64,000 nucleotides of DNA from Ancistrus triradiatus (GCA_025084515.1 JAJAGP010002223.1:62001-126000), one strand, 5' to 3'; shown: positions 9,317-21,765, counted from the stretch's first letter. Program-made: numbers and translations. The notes: a model not told the origin generated them from the letters alone.

Positions 9317-10466
9317 CTACACTGGTTACCAGTCAAATTCCGCATTGATTACAAAATACTTCTTATAACTTATAAAGCTCTACATGGCCTGGCCCCACAT
9401 TATCTGAGTGAACTCTTAGAGTTTTACAATCCAACTCATCTATCGTTCGCAGGGTACAGGACTTCTTTTAGTTGATAGAATTAAAACAAAGCTCCAGCAG
9501 GGGAAAGGCTTTCCATACATGGCCCCCCAACGATGGACTGGAAATAAACTTCACATTTAGTTCGAGACTTCAGACCACTCTACAAAATTTTTTTAAGTCT
9601 AAGCTAAAGAAAGACCTGTTTTACTACATGCTTTTGACTAGATTTAGACCCAGGATGCATGGCTGGGTCACTGGGGCCGGGAAGGAAGTCTGGAGTCATG
9701 TCTGGCATGCATGCCTTGTCTGTTAGCCGGCATGTGTCGAGTGGGCGGTCTGGCTGAACTGGGCTTTGGTCCTCTTGATCTTGACTCGTGCATCCTTGCC
9801 TTAGACTAAGGGCAGAGCTGGGGGTTCATAGTCAAAGAGTCTTATGGTGATCAGAAACGTTGGGTTGCTGTCTTCTGCCTCCCGTGGGGTTGCCGATGTC
9901 TCATGTGATCCCTCTTGGCTGTGTTTCCTACAAGTTCTCCTCTTTCTAGCTATGCTGCTATAGCTAATGCTGCCGGGATCCCATGCTACACATGGCATCA
10001 GTGATTGTTAATAGACACTGTGCTCTTAATCAATAACTAATTGCATTTTCTGTTTTTTCTCCGAGCTGTGTTCCGGTACCAGTTCCAACCCCACACATGA
10101 TGTTCAGCCACTGCAGCTTCACTCAAGCTGCTTCCGTCATCAGCTCCAGCCCCACAATAACTGGGCCACTTAATGCCGATGTGCATATTTCACGTTTTAT
10201 TTGAAGTATGACTCCTTGAGTTTAGTTCCATTCTTAGATTTATCATCTACGCCACCCAAGGGGTTGGGTCCCTTTTGAGTCTTGGTCCTCCCAGGGTTTT
10301 CCTATAACACTCAGGGAGTTTTTCCTTGCCACTGGTGCCCTAGGCTTGCTCAATTTGGGATTGGACGTAGTTATTAGGAGATAATCTAAACTTGTAAAGT
10401 TGCTTTGAGACAATGCTCCATTGTAAAAAGCGCTATATAAATAGATCTGACTTGACTTGACTTGAC
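9317..10466 (+). mobile_element. CR1/L2-type LINE, 5'-truncated copy (piece D)
   Basis: It starts inside ORF2 at LHWLPVKFRIDYKILLIT and runs through the 3' UTR to the tail TCTGACTTGACTTGACTTGAC at 10466. It matches 61380-62575. The start is in frame with the gypsy reverse transcriptase, so a fused frame at 9215-9475 reads from gypsy into LINE. The gypsy integrase C-terminus resumes at 10467. Confidence 0.9.
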
Positions 10467-10770
10467 CAGAAACTGACTGGGTGTTCCAACGCGTTAAAGA
10501 ACTGTCGTCCCCAGTCAACTCGCCTGGCTCTCGGCTTGCAACATCCCGCTACGTTTCGAGTCCAGAAATTTGCTCTCGATTCTCCGGGCCTTTCCCCGTT
10601 GAAAAGGTAATAAATCCGTCTAGTATCCGGTTAAAATTACCACAAAGCTTATGTATTCATCCTGTTTTTTATACCTTGCAGGTCAAACAATGCCTCTTCT
10701 TCGGGCATTAGCCGTAGCCACTACCTCCAGCACTTTACTGTTTATTCTGTCAGCTTACTGGTCCTAGTAC
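10467..10770 (+). pseudogene. pol: gypsy integrase C-terminal region
   Basis: The frame 10481-10711 contains SGPFPVEKVINPSSIRLKLP followed by HPVFYTLQVK, the conserved end of gypsy integrase that follows the catalytic core. The core itself and RNase H would lie upstream and are missing, replaced by the LINE at 9317-10466. No chromodomain is evident. It ends just before the right LTR. Confidence 0.8.
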
Positions 10771-11141
10771 TGTCACGTTTTTGGCTCTCACACCGCTTTG
10801 TTTTTCCACCACCAGTCGGTACTTCTGTTTCCAGCTCCGGTTTTTCTCGACACCATCAGCCTCCACTCTGGGTCCATCCCCCCGCTCGCTACAGCCTGGT
10901 TTGGAAGCAAGCTCCACACAGCCGCCGCATTGCCACCTTGGTTTTCCATTCGCCGCGTTCCTGTCGCCATCCTCCTGGGCTCGACCCCCGCGCTGGCATT
11001 ACGCTTGCACTCACACACACACTGATTGATTATTTAATAAATACACTATTGTTTCTCTTACTTTGTGGTCTGTGCAGTCTGTTGATCTGCAATTTGAGTT
11101 CCTCAGTGTTTAGTCTGTGGGATCTTGGATCTCACGTAACT
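10771..11141 (+). repeat. Right LTR of the gypsy element
   Basis: It starts TGTCACG and ends CTCACGTAAC, and matches 105-469. The expected last A is T here. It follows the integrase end as a 3' LTR should. The element's target duplication cannot be checked because the left edge is not in view. Confidence 0.8.
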
Positions 11142-11434
11142 GTAACCCTGTATTGTAATGCAAAGTTTTGCCAAAGTAATCCTTGCCCATCTGGTTTCAT
11201 CAGTTATTGATGAAATTTGCCCATGTGTTTTTATCAGCTTTTGGGGGATCCTCTGTCCATCTTTGCTCCTCAAAGGCTCAGCCTTTTGTGGACAGTGGTT
11301 TTGTACCAAACATGATTACAATCACTGGTTGACATCATTTGTCTAAAATCACCTCACACATCAAGGAATGCTGTGTTTTTTATTTACTTGCATTTCCATA
11401 CGATCCCAACCATTTTTCCCTGATTTGGGGTTGT
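11142..11434 (+). mobile_element. Tc1-like element, right-end fragment
   Basis: The end CCCTGATTTGGGGTTGTA is the inverted form of the CCCCAAATCAGAAAA start at 59864. The stretch CACACATCAAGGAATGC ... TATTTACTTGCATTTCC is the usual right flank of that fish repeat. No transposase remains. It directly abuts the gypsy LTR. Confidence 0.55.
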
Positions 11435-12980
11435 AGTCTAAGTGTCCATGATATACATTGTAACTCAGTTCCACACACTTTTCTAAATCACATGTCTAAA
11501 TTTTTAGTGTGACTGCAAGTGCTGTACATGTGTACTATAACATAGTAAATGTTAAAATGCTTTAATGTGCTTTTTTCATCAGGGATGAGCATGCTAGCTC
11601 AGTAAGCTTAGTACATTGTAAACTTGTCTTAGAAACTTACAAATATGAATATGTAACAGTGGCTGTTATAACAGTAACCATATTTCAAAACTTTAGAAAG
11701 CCAACTAACTGAAATGAGTGATCACTGGGAATCTGTTATGAATATAAATGGTATTACCAGGTTGTGAGTTGTGGAAGCAGAGAAAGTGAATGTACAACAG
11801 TGTATATAAATTACTAAATTGTCTTTATTTTAGTGTCAAAACACTTTAAATGTGTTTCAGAGCTACTCTTAAATAAGTGTTAAAGTGTTAAAACATTAAA
11901 ACCTGTAAACACCTTTTACAATATGCAAGTTTCCAAGTTCTCTTATTGCATGACCATAGGTTAACAGTTTGGTGGGATCCCTGTTTGAAAGATGTAATCT
12001 TGTAATGATCCAAAAAGGAACAATTCACAAGTAACTCCCATTCAGACTCTACATAAGCTTTAATTGTTCAAAATTATAACATACTGTCTTCAACAAAAGC
12101 TTAAATTTCCAAACATTCCTCTGTTTTACTGATATCTTTGTCTCCCCTTTCAAAGCATAATGTCTACATGAAGCAATTACCCCCAGCATCTCAATTACAG
12201 AAAGCAAAGGGGGTATTACTGTAATACATAGCAAAAAATGACATTGTCTAGAAAGCAGTTGCTGGCCACTGAATGCTGTAGGGCTACTAAAATAGTTTAT
12301 TGTGTGTGGTCATGTAGGATATGTGCTACCTGCTCTTTAGAAGTAGAACTGATGATCTTGCTCTTGTATGGACAATTAAACTAATCCTATATAAGCATAA
12401 ACTACTACTATATAAGCATGAGATATAAATGTATTTTTATATGTCAACAGGATTTTGTGCCATGAAATAATAATAAAAATGAAATAGATAGGTGATTTTA
12501 TAATGCTATTGGTACCTGGTAGAGCTTTAGTTATACTTCCTAACCATGTGCTCGACCACATCACCATACAAGCTTAATTAGCCTTACTTAGCAAACTTGC
12601 CTTCTGTTTTTAAATGACACATTATAATAGCTTAATGTTAGATACTGTAGCTTACTACTGAACATGACGCAGATTTCACGTGGTCATTGCCCACCTCCAT
12701 TGCCACCCAATGAAATAAATCACTGTTATAGCCATTTTTTGTTTTTGTTATTTTTTGTTATAGCCATTTTTTGAGCATTCACAGTTTCTTGTAACTTTGT
12801 CATTGGTCATTAAAATGCACTGCTTGGACATATCTGCAGAACATTATTTAACACAGCTGTTGAAATAAATACTGTCCTGCTCCCTCCATAAATCCTTAGT
12901 GTTGGTAAGGTTAGATAACTGTGTGTATATAGAAACAGGAGAAGATGATGAAAGAGAAACTTTCAGTGCAAATGGAATAT
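11435..12980. other. AT-rich non-coding DNA
   Basis: No open frame above 63 residues with any family feature, no splice-framed exon I would defend and no recognised repeat. It resembles intron or intergenic sequence. Confidence 0.5.
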
Positions 12981-13085
12981 ATACTCTATATGGACAACAG
13001 TATTGGGACACACCTCTCAATCACTGAATTCAGGTGTTTCATTCAGTCCCATTGCCACAGGTGTACAAAATCAACCATCTAGCCA
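12981..13085 (+). mobile_element. Tc1/mariner-type left-end fragment
   Basis: ATGGACAACAGTATTGGGAC, then ATTCAGGTGTTTCATTCAG and CCACAGGTGTACAAAATCAA, is the familiar left end of a fish transposon family (the usual copy reads ATGGACAAAAGTATTGGGAC). The match stops at the edge of the next element. Confidence 0.5.
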
Positions 13086-13434
13086 CAGTGATGTGCGGTG
13101 AGGTCAAGGGCAAGTGAGACACTCTACAGACAGAGCCAGATTTACACATACATGTACCTCAAAGAGATTTAATTATTAAATTCTCAAGAACTTGGTTTGA
13201 TTACACAGTGTTTCCTGTTTAATATCACATTCTTCATGCATGCATAACCTATTTCATTCATGTTTTATTTCCTGTTTTTTAACAATAGAAACAATTTATA
13301 ACACAGACCAGAGAGAAAAGGCTTTGTTTTAAAAATAATGTATAATTTCACATTTCATTACATTTATTTTTTATTGGAATATAACAGGTGAGGCACTGCC
13401 TCTCCTACCTGTCCTCACTGCACTTCGTCACCCA
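13086..13434. mobile_element. Small element with terminal inverted repeats
   Basis: It is bounded by CAGTGATGTGCGGTGAGGTC and by CTCACTGCACTTCGTCAC, an imperfect inverted pair, with AGGTGAGGCACTGCCTCTCC near the right end. It interrupts the preceding transposon fragment. No protein is encoded. The superfamily is uncertain; a convincing target duplication was not found. Confidence 0.4.
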
Positions 13435-13785
13435 TACTATTTTGCTCTATGCCTTCAAGCACCTGATGTGGCTTCAAGAGATAGTGTTCAAGAAAAGATG
13501 CTGATTATGGCAGGAGAATCAATGTGGCCCTCATTAAATCAACATTTCTTCTCCGGGTCACACAATAAAATTTCTGTGACAAAAGCAATGTTGCCCAATA
13601 AACTGCCCACTGATGCAGACTTTCTGCAGTATACAAATGCATTCAGGAGTGCAAATAGGCCTTCCCTATGTGGCATAGGCTGCATGTCACATCAGTATGT
13701 CATCAGTTGCATTTGAAAGCTCCTCTTCTACCTTGTCCTGCATTCTCTCCGCAGGTCAACGCTGCATTTAAGGAAACAAAATTTA
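13435..13785. other. Unassigned stretch with a short open frame
   Basis: A frame of 82 residues at 13468-13716 (+) contains SGSHNKISVTKAMLPNKLPT. I recognise no family. It could be a relic of an unrecognised transposon or chance. There is no other support for a gene. Confidence 0.25.
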
Positions 13786-15179
13786 GTCAAGTCAAGTCAA
13801 GTCAGATTTATTTATATAGCGCTTTTTACAATGGAGCATTGTCTCAAAGCAACTTTACAAGTTTAGATTATCTCCTAATAACTACGTCCAATCCCAAATT
13901 GAGCAAGCCTAGGGCGACAGTGGAAAGGAAAAACCTCCTAGTGCTAGGAAGAAACTCTTGGGAGGACCAAGACTCAAAAAGGGACCCACCTCCTTGGGCG
14001 GCGTAGATGAAAATCTCAGAGCGAACTAAAGTCATGGAGTCAAAGTTCGAATAGAATGTGAAGTATACATCGACATTAAGTGGCCCGTTTATGATGATAA
14101 ATCTAAGAGCGAACTAAAGTCCTGGAGTATGGTCGAATAAAAGTGAATTATGCACAGTGGAGCTCCCATCAAGTGAACATCATGTGGGCCGGAACTGCCG
14201 GAACAACAGCTCGAGATAAAACAGCAAATGTAGTTTAGTTTATTGATTAAGAGCACAGTGTTTATTAACAATCACTGATGCCATGTCAATCACTGATTCA
14301 GGAGTGTACATGAGACCCCGCAGTATTAGTATAGCAAACATAGCTAGAAAGCTAGAAAGAGGAATCTGGTAGGAAACACGGCCAAGAGGATCACATGAGA
14401 CAATTGGCAACCCACGAGCGTCAGAAGACAGCAACCCAACGTCTCTGATCACCATAAGACTCTTGACTATGAAACCCCCAGCTCTGCCTTATTCTAAGGC
14501 AAGGATGCATGAGTCAAGATCACGAGGACCGAAGCCCAGTCAGCCAGACCGCCCACTCGACACTCCCGGCTAGCGGACAAGGCAGCAGGCCGACAGGACT
14601 TCCGACTCCGGCCTCAGCAACCCAAGCCATGCACCTGGTCTAAATCTAGTCAAAAGCCTGCGTAAATAAGTAATGTCTTTAGCCTAGACTTAAAACTTTG
14701 GAGGGTGTCTGAATCTCGAACGAAAAGTGGGAATTTTATTCCATAAGTTGGGGGGCCTGTATGAGAAAGCCTTTCCCCCGGCTGTGGACTTTTTTTAATT
14801 CTGGGACTAAAAGAAGTCCTGCACCCTGCGAACGAGTAACGAGTTGGAATTAAAACTCTAAGAGGCACTCATATAATGTGGTGCAGCCATGTCATCTTTA
14901 TAAGTGTATAAGAAGTATTTTGTTAATCAATGCGGAATTTTTGACTGGTACCATGCAGTGATGATAGAACAGGAGTGATTATGATCAAATTTTCCTAGTT
15001 CGAGTTAGCACTCGGGCAGCTGCATTCTGAACTAACTGAGTTTATTTATAGATTTTACTAGAAGCATCCTAAGTAAGCGTACAGTAAGCCAACCTTAGGT
15101 TATAAATGCATGAACAGTTTTTTCTGCACATTAAAAGAGAGGATATTTCTAGTTTAGCGATATTACGTAATTGAAAGAA

Positions 15180-16890
15180 AGCAATTCGAGTGATGCTGCT
15201 ATGTGCGCATCAAAGGAGAGAATCTGAATCAAATGTGCCCCTAGTTGTTTACAGACGGACTGGGCAATACTGGACAGCCATCTAGATTTAAGGATAGATG
15301 TAGCTAACCTGTCTCTCACAGCCTGGTCCCACTAATAGCCCTCAGTTTTATCCAAGTTTAAGTAGGAGAAAATTAAATACATCCAATCTTTTATTTCCTT
15401 TCGATTTTTTGATTGTAAGGCTGTCATTATTTTGGCCTGGATTGTCCAGCTGTGTATCATCTGCAATGCATGGAAACTATGCCATTTTACGAATAACTGA
15501 GGCCTAGTGGCATCATGTACAGAGAAATAAAAGCGGGCCAAGCACTGACCCCCTGAGCACGCCATACTTCACATTTGAGAGCTTAGATCTTAGATTATTT
15601 ATATGAACAAACTGGGACCCGGGGTAGATGGGAAGGGGGGGGGGGAGGGGGAAAGGGAAGAGGGGGGGGGGGAGGGGAGGGAATAGTCGGGGAGGCTGGA
15701 GGAGATGGGGGAGGAGGTCGGGGGGGAAAAGGGCAGGGGAGGGGGGGCGAGGGGGCAGGGGGGCTAACCGGAAAAAGAATGGGGAGAAGAGTGGGGCCGC
15801 AGAGGGAATGGTGGAAGTGGGTGGAGAGGGTGGCAGAGGGAAAAAGCAAGTCGGCAAATCAGGGGGGCGGATGGTGGGCTTGTGGAAGAAGAAATGAAAA
15901 TTGGGTTAATGAATGAGTGGGGTCAGGGAGGGCGGGGGCAAAGGAGTGGTCAGTTAGTAAGGATTTTAAACCAACAAGTGCTGATCCCCTTAATACCTAA
16001 GTATGTTCTAGTCTGTTTGTTGATCTATAGTGTAAATGCTGCACTTAAATCTAACAGAAACAAGAAAAGAAAACATCCCTTATCTGAGGACATTAACAAG
16101 TCATTTTGTACCCTAAGTTGCTGTTTCAGTACTATGATGGGGCCTGAAGCCAGACTGAAATGTTTCATAAATTTCATCCTTTGATGTACTACAGAGCTGC
16201 CTGATAGACGGCTTTTCTAGATTTTGGACAGAAACGGTAGATTTGAATGGTCTATATAGATATCACACAAGGTCAAGATGGGCTGTTTTTTACTCAGTGG
16301 TTTGGATAACGGCAGACTTAAGGATTTGGGCACTAACCAAAGGTAAGGATGAAATTAAATAACTAACACTGGCCTCTATCAACACTCAGGTAATACTTGT
16401 TTGAGTAACGTGTAGGAATTGGATCTAACAAACTGTGATGACCTTAGGCGAGCTGATCAGTGGCGGATATTTCAGTATTAGTAATTGGACAACAGATTCT
16501 AATCTGATTTATGGCTAATTGAACAGATGTCTTCACTTGGCTGCTCTGGAAGGTTGCTGAACATTTTGGTGATGTGATGATCATTGAGTTTTAATGCCTA
16601 ATGTTTTCTATCTTATCAATTAAAGAAAGTCTGAATTCATTACTGTTAAAATTACACATGAAGGGAAGTCACTTTCTGTGGGTTTTTGTTAATTTGGAGA
16701 CTGTTATTAAAGAGAAATCTGGATTATCTTATTTTTCTCTATATTGAAGAAGTATGCAGCTTTAGCTTTAGTGAGGGCATGCTTATACTTCTGCCATGCC
16801 TGTCCCTCCAGCATCTTAAACACCTCCAATTTACTATGTCTCCACTTGCTCTCTAGATGCCGTGTTTCTTTGCTTTAAGTTACGGGTGTG
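15180..16890 (-). pseudogene. LINE ORF2 reverse transcriptase, heavily frameshifted
   Basis: Nucleotides align throughout with piece B (5820-7226). The reverse complement contains the counterparts of the A, B and YADD segments, and near 16895 the GCACCATGGTATAATGAC word encoding APWYND, which marks the linker between endonuclease and polymerase in these LINEs. No frame longer than about 80 codons survives. Confidence 0.75.
15617..15947. repeat. G/A-only low-complexity island inside the LINE
   Basis: About 330 bases are almost purely G and A on the + strand, with runs of up to 11 G. They replace the LINE bases between AACAAACTGG and GGTCAGTTAG; in piece B those sites are adjacent (ATCTGGTACCGGTCAGTTAAG near 6258-6278). 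The long proline-rich frames predicted here on the - strand are by-products of the composition. Confidence 0.8.
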
Positions 16891-17720
16891 GTCATTATAC
16901 CATGGTGCTAAACCTTTTCCCCTATACATTTGACCCTAGCAGGGCAGTCGTGTCCAGGGTTTAGCGAAGCACACATTCTAATTGCTCATTTACACACTCA
17001 AGATGATTTATCTCCATAGGTGTATTAAATTTTAAGTCTGGTAGTTTTTAATAAACAACAGCTGGAGTAGCAGATGTGAATAGTGCGCTTGGTGTGATAA
17101 CGAGGCAGAAGGATTTTATTTATTAGAGATAGCTCAAATCTAAAAGATAGTGATCGAAATCGAATCACTTTGCGGGCAAACATCAAGGTTTATCTATTTG
17201 TACCAAAATGTTAATGTAGTCTAAAGTACTGATTACACGGGTGGGTTGGTCCCATCACATTCTGAGTGATACCGCATGGATCTAAGATGGACTCGAAAGC
17301 AAATTTTAAGTGTATCCTGCTCATTGTCAAGGTGTTGTGTTGGAATATTGAAATCACCTACAATTTAAAGCCTTATTGTTTGACAGTAGTACAGGAAAGA
17401 AAAGTTAGAAAATTCCTGAATAAATTCTAATAGGACCAGGCGGGCGGTAAATAGTGATAAGCTGAAAAGAGTGTGGTTTTGAACTCCATAACTATGGATC
17501 AGTCACATTAAGAATTCAGTATTTTCAAAACAATTAGCCTTGTAATGGGATTTAGCTGTAAACCCTAACTCTTTGTCAAAAATGTGGCTATGCCTCCCCC
17601 CCGACCTTAGGACGAGGGCGACTAGCATGACTGTATCCAGGAGTGAGGCTTCATTTAAGGCTAAATATTCTCAGTCTAAATCCAAGTCTCAGTGAGACAG
17701 AGAGCGTGTAGCGTTTTATC
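16890..17720 (-). pseudogene. LINE endonuclease domain, decayed
   Basis: In pieces of three frames on the - strand I read LCLTETW near 17690, then VGDFNIPTQHLDNEQD near 17350, and DHYLLDLS near 17140. These correspond to the conserved TETW, GDFN and SDH stations of the apurinic-like endonuclease that nicks target DNA for LINE insertion. Frameshifts and stops occur between them. This supports a LINE of the CR1/L2 group with an N-terminal endonuclease. Confidence 0.7.
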
Positions 17721-17899
17721 ATGATCATTTCATTTAACTCACTGCTTTGTTTGTAAGTGATCTAATGTTTACAGTAGTCCTAGCTTTAGTCTAATGTTGT
17801 TATTTCTTTGGCAGCTACTGTTTTTATACTATGGGTTATTAAACAGACTTTTTTGAGAGCGTTTTTTACGTTTAGGGCAGATGCGGGTACAGACACAGT

Positions 17900-19394
17900 T
17901 TTCAATAATGTGGGTTCTGGGTGACGGTGCATGGCTACCAGCAACAGTTGGTTAAGCTGGTCTGGTCCCCTTCTGCCTGACCCCTGCTCTGGATAGTCCC
18001 GCCCCTAAACCATCGAGCCATAAGACTATGGCAAGTTGCATGAATGAGAAGCAGCACCCGCCGAGTGGGATGGACAACCTTCCCCATCCAAGGCCAGGCT
18101 TACCCTCAAGGCTGTCCAGTTGTCTATAAGCCCACGTTGTTTTCAGAGCACCACTTGTACAGCCAGCAGTTCACGACCATAACCTGCTGTTAGGCTTGGA
18201 CACCTCGCGCATGGATGGTGCCAGAGCAGACACAGCATCGGACATCCGCCTTCGCCACGCTAACCACCTCTACAAAATTAGCCTTAGTACCTCTGACTGA
18301 CCGACGGCGTATATCATTCCCCTCATAATAACTATCCTAGAGATCTTGCGGGCTCTCGATTCACTGAAGACTCGTTACAATGTCCTGCACTCGGGTGGCT
18401 TCCGGGGATCAGAGAACTCTAGCTGCTTGGGTGTCCCTAAAGGGGTAGCAGGTTTCACGTGTCGTAAATAGAGTCACCTATACCAGAGCTCTTTAACAGT
18501 CTGCTCAAGTGGGTTTCACTGAGGAGGGCAACCTGTTGGACACGTGCACAGGTAAAGAGTGGTGCCCTCTTGGACTAGCCTTACGACTACGTCGCCGAAT
18601 CATCACCCCTTGCCCTGTCTGCGAGGACTCTGCCGGGGCTCTTAACTTTGCCTTTGTGATCCATATCCTGCTAAGCTAGGATCTGGGCTAGCTGTCTCTA
18701 ATTCTGGATCGCCCTCTAACACTACAATCTTCTCCGTCGACTGGCTCCAAGCATACCACTATCACAAGTAAATTTACACTAATGACGGAGAAGAATCTAA
18801 ACAGGCCACCTGCACAGGGAACAGCACAGCAGAAGCCGATGTTAATACAATTAATGAATTAAAGTGTACTTAGCTTCGGGGTGGGTTGTGGGGGGTGCCG
18901 ATTGAAGATATGGTTCGAGGGCTGCAGCGCGATGGTCCACTGCAATGCTCGATTAAAGCATTAATACAAGTTAAGTCAACACAAACGTCACAAAAAACTA
19001 AGTCTCAGAAAGAAGTGGGAAAAGACCTGTAAAAAAGTTATAAAAACACACACTACGTGCGAAGAAGACGCAACTCTGGTTATTAGTAATGGCTAATACT
19101 GCAAACACAAGCCGGTATACCTGTAAGTTACTAAAATAACATTAGTGGCAAAAAATATAATCCGCCGGTACGAGAATACAATGATTAAGATGTTGTTAAA
19201 AACCTACTATATATGACGATATATATGAATACAGATGCGATCGGAATTAACAAAAAATATATCAAAGGTAATAAGCTGCTAGCAGCTACGAAACGGCGTC
19301 CTGTGTGCAACCGCGGATCAGTCTGGGTTGCCAGATCCTCGCAATCCTCGCGTCAGTTCTCTCAGCGTTCTCTCAGCGTTCTCTCTCTCTCACT
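17900..19394 (-). pseudogene. LINE 5' region, possible ORF1 remnant
   Basis: This GC-richer sequence lies upstream of the endonuclease and differs in composition from flanking DNA. It should contain ORF1 and the 5' UTR of the LINE. No frame is long enough to identify an ORF1 domain, so the label rests on position. A run of GTTCTCTCAGC repeats closes it near 19350-19394. Confidence 0.4.
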
Positions 19395-19440
19395 GTCCAG
19401 TAAAGATTTGAACTCACAACCTTTCGGTTGGTAGTCCAGG
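19395..19440 (-). repeat. tRNA-derived SINE fragment
   Basis: The reverse complement reads CTGGACTACCAACCGAAAGG then TTGTGAGTTCAAATCTTTAC, the 3' half of a tRNA-like head with a B-box-like GTTCAAATC. The rest of the SINE is not seen, and there is no complete tRNA fold. Confidence 0.45.
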
Positions 19441-20115
19441 ACCAGAAACTCCTTTAGTCCTTTTGGCACCCAAGAAAACCATCAGAATTTGCCATGACTA
19501 ACTGCAGACTGGTCCTGTAATTCATTTCTGTACGCTGGAAACTGCAATCCTAGCTCTCCACAGAAATTACTGCATTGATCTATATTTTTACTGTTGTAGC
19601 TCCCCCCCCTTTTTTATCATATGTTATATGTGGTGATCCAGTCATTTACTTAACATCATCTTAGAGTTACATGCAGCATTCAGAAAGTGGCCTGTATGAT
19701 GTAACTGCACTCACTAGGAAAGCAGAACACTTACTTAACATGTCTCTATTTTAGCTTACTCACCTTTGTATTAATTGATCCTTATTGACGTTTACCCTAC
19801 CTAGATATCCATTGGGAATTCTATATTACTTTACACACACAATACTAACTAATAAAAAAGAATTAAAGATTTATAATAAATAAAGAAAATGTTTCATTGT
19901 ATCTGCTATTATCTGTTGTTGTATCTGGTTGCTGTAATTATATTAATTTTTCCTCCTTCTCAAAATGAAACTACCGTGTGTTCTTGGAAGGTTAGTGATA
20001 GCAGCTCACCAAAAAGGATATAAAGATATAATAAATAAATAAATTAGATTAAATACATATTAGTTTTTTTCAGCTAATAGTGATTGTTTTATGTAGTATT
20101 TTTTCTGTGTATATA
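19441..20115. other. AT-rich non-coding DNA
   Basis: No gene seen. GGAAGGTTAGTGATAGCAGC at about 19986-20005 resembles the AGAAGGTTAGTGATAACAGC word at 24143-24162, which belongs to the start of a Tigger/pogo-like transposase, so a scrap of that family may lie here. Confidence 0.35.
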
Positions 20116-20339
20116 CAGTGCATTTGGAAAGTCTTCAGACAATTTAACTTTTTTCACATTTTGGTATGTTGTGGCCTTGTGCTAAATAAAAAATATATAT
20201 AAACCTTTCCCCCATCAATCTGCCCACAATACCCCATAATGAAAAAGTGAAGACAGAATTTTAGAAATTTTTGCAAATATATTTAAAAGGAAAAACAAAA
20301 ATTTCTCTTGATCATCTTTGAGATGTTCCTACACGTTGC

Positions 20340-21045
20340 TTGGAGGACACCTGTGTTAAATTGGACATGACTTGGAAAGACACACAGCTGTCTATCCAAG
20401 ATCACACAGCTAAAAATGCACATCAGAACAAAAACAAAGCCATGAGCAGGAAAGAACTGCCTGTAGAGCTCAGAGACAGGATTGTGTGGAGGCACAGATC
20501 TGAAGAAGGCTACAAAAACTTCTGCTGCACTAAAAGTTCCACAAGAGCACAGTGGCTTCCATAATGGAAGAAGTTTGGAATAACCAGGACTCTTCCTAGA
20601 GCTGGCAGCCCCACCAAACTAAACTAAATAATGAAATAATTCAAACTAATAATAAATTATCAATTAATTCTAACTAAAAAATCAGGGGAGAAAGGCCTTG
20701 GTAAGAGACATGACGAAGAACTCAATGGTCACTCTAGTTGAGCTCAAAAGATCCAGTATGCAGATGGGAGAAACTTCCAGAAGATCAACCATCACTGCAG
20801 CACTCCACAAATCTGGGAGAAGCCTCTCCTCAGTAAAAGACACAAAAGCCTGCCAGAATTACTCTCAGACTGTGAGAAACAAGATTCTCTGGCCTGATGA
20901 AACCAATATTGAACTTTTTGGCCTTAATTCTAATCTTTTGGAGGTAACCAGTCACTGTTCATCACCTGCCCAATACTATGGTTCAGCGTGGTGGTGGCAT
21001 CATCCATGCGGTGGGGGTGAAAGTAAAAAATAAAAGTGTACTGAC

Positions 21046-21116
<71 letters not shown>

Positions 21117-21765
21117 ATAACAATGTCAGACTAAAATATGCTCTAATATAATCCATAGTCCAAGTTTCTCTGAGTAACAGGCTGTATTTTGGAAACAGAG
21201 GGCTTGTTAAGTGTAATTTCATTGACTTTTATTTTTTTTTAAGTATTATATAATTCTTTAGTCACTTGAATTAAAGAGCAATTATGTCTAATGACACTTC
21301 TTGTGTCTTTCAGACATTACATGCACTTTACTTGTGGTCTGAACCAGGTGTAGATTTTGTTCATACTTACTAACATTTTGAGATTACAAATATTTTCATG
21401 ACTGTGGCCATTTATGAAAAAAGTGTTTTACAGAGGTTTTGCATGCAAATTCATTCTGCTCACGTTTAATTAATGAAGCCCATTGACCCCATGCAAAGAA
21501 AACACAGGGACTACTGTGAAAGTCCTTGAGTGGCCCAGTCAGAGCCCTGACTTAAACCCAATCAAACATCTTTGGAGAAACCTAAAAATGGCTGTCCACT
21601 GACGGTCCCCATCCACCTTGACAGAGCTTGAGAGGATCTGCACTGCAGAATGGCAGAAAATCCCCATATCCAGGTGCACAAACCTTGTGGCATCATACCC
21701 AAGAAGCCTGGAGTATGTAATCGCTGCTAAAGGCACTTCAACTGAGTACTGAATAAAGGGTCTGA
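20340..21765 (+). pseudogene. Tc1-like transposase, broken
   Basis: Fragments in order: MSRKELPVELRDRIVWRHRS (first DNA-binding helix-turn-helix region), the segment ending NKILWPDETNIELFG with the first catalytic Asp of the DDE set, and LEWPSQSPDLNPIKHLW near 21530-21575 with the region around the last catalytic residue. The central piece with the second Asp is replaced by inserted AT-rich sequence. Stops and frameshifts make it inactive. Tc1-like enzymes cut and paste the element at TA. Confidence 0.85.
21051..21113. repeat. (TA)n microsatellite
   Basis: About 31 uninterrupted TA units lie inside the first Tc1-like element, next to an unrecognised AT-rich insertion (21114-21480). Confidence 0.98.

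Larger units (their letters stand above)
1..11141 (+). mobile_element. Broken Ty3/gypsy LTR retrotransposon, host to several later insertions
   Basis: Pieces of one gypsy-type element occur in the expected order on the + strand: LTR copy (about 105-469), gag start (486-803), gag end and protease-like region (7227-7695), reverse transcriptase (about 8329-9316), integrase C-terminus (10467-10711) and a second LTR copy (10771-11141). The gaps are filled by LINE pieces and by a second LTR element. RNase H and the integrase core are absent. Stops and frameshifts in every piece make it non-functional. That all pieces come from one insertion is inferred from order and orientation; a mosaic of two related elements cannot be excluded. 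The first 100 bases have no clear match in the right-hand LTR. Confidence 0.75.
13786..19394 (-). mobile_element. Longest CR1/L2-type LINE copy (piece F)
   Basis: Reading from right to left: a GC-rich 5' region (about 19394-17900), endonuclease, reverse transcriptase, 3' UTR and the tail (reverse complement of AGTCAAGTCAAGTCAAGTCAG) at 13786. It is the only copy here with sequence upstream of the endonuclease. Single-base gains and losses break all frames. A purine-only block sits inside the reverse transcriptase at 15617-15947. The 5' boundary is estimated from where the GC-rich leader stops and a SINE fragment begins. Confidence 0.8.

Noticed and set aside
15513..15897. Pro-rich and Gly/Arg-rich frames of 84-114 residues
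   Set aside because: They are translations of the purine-only island.
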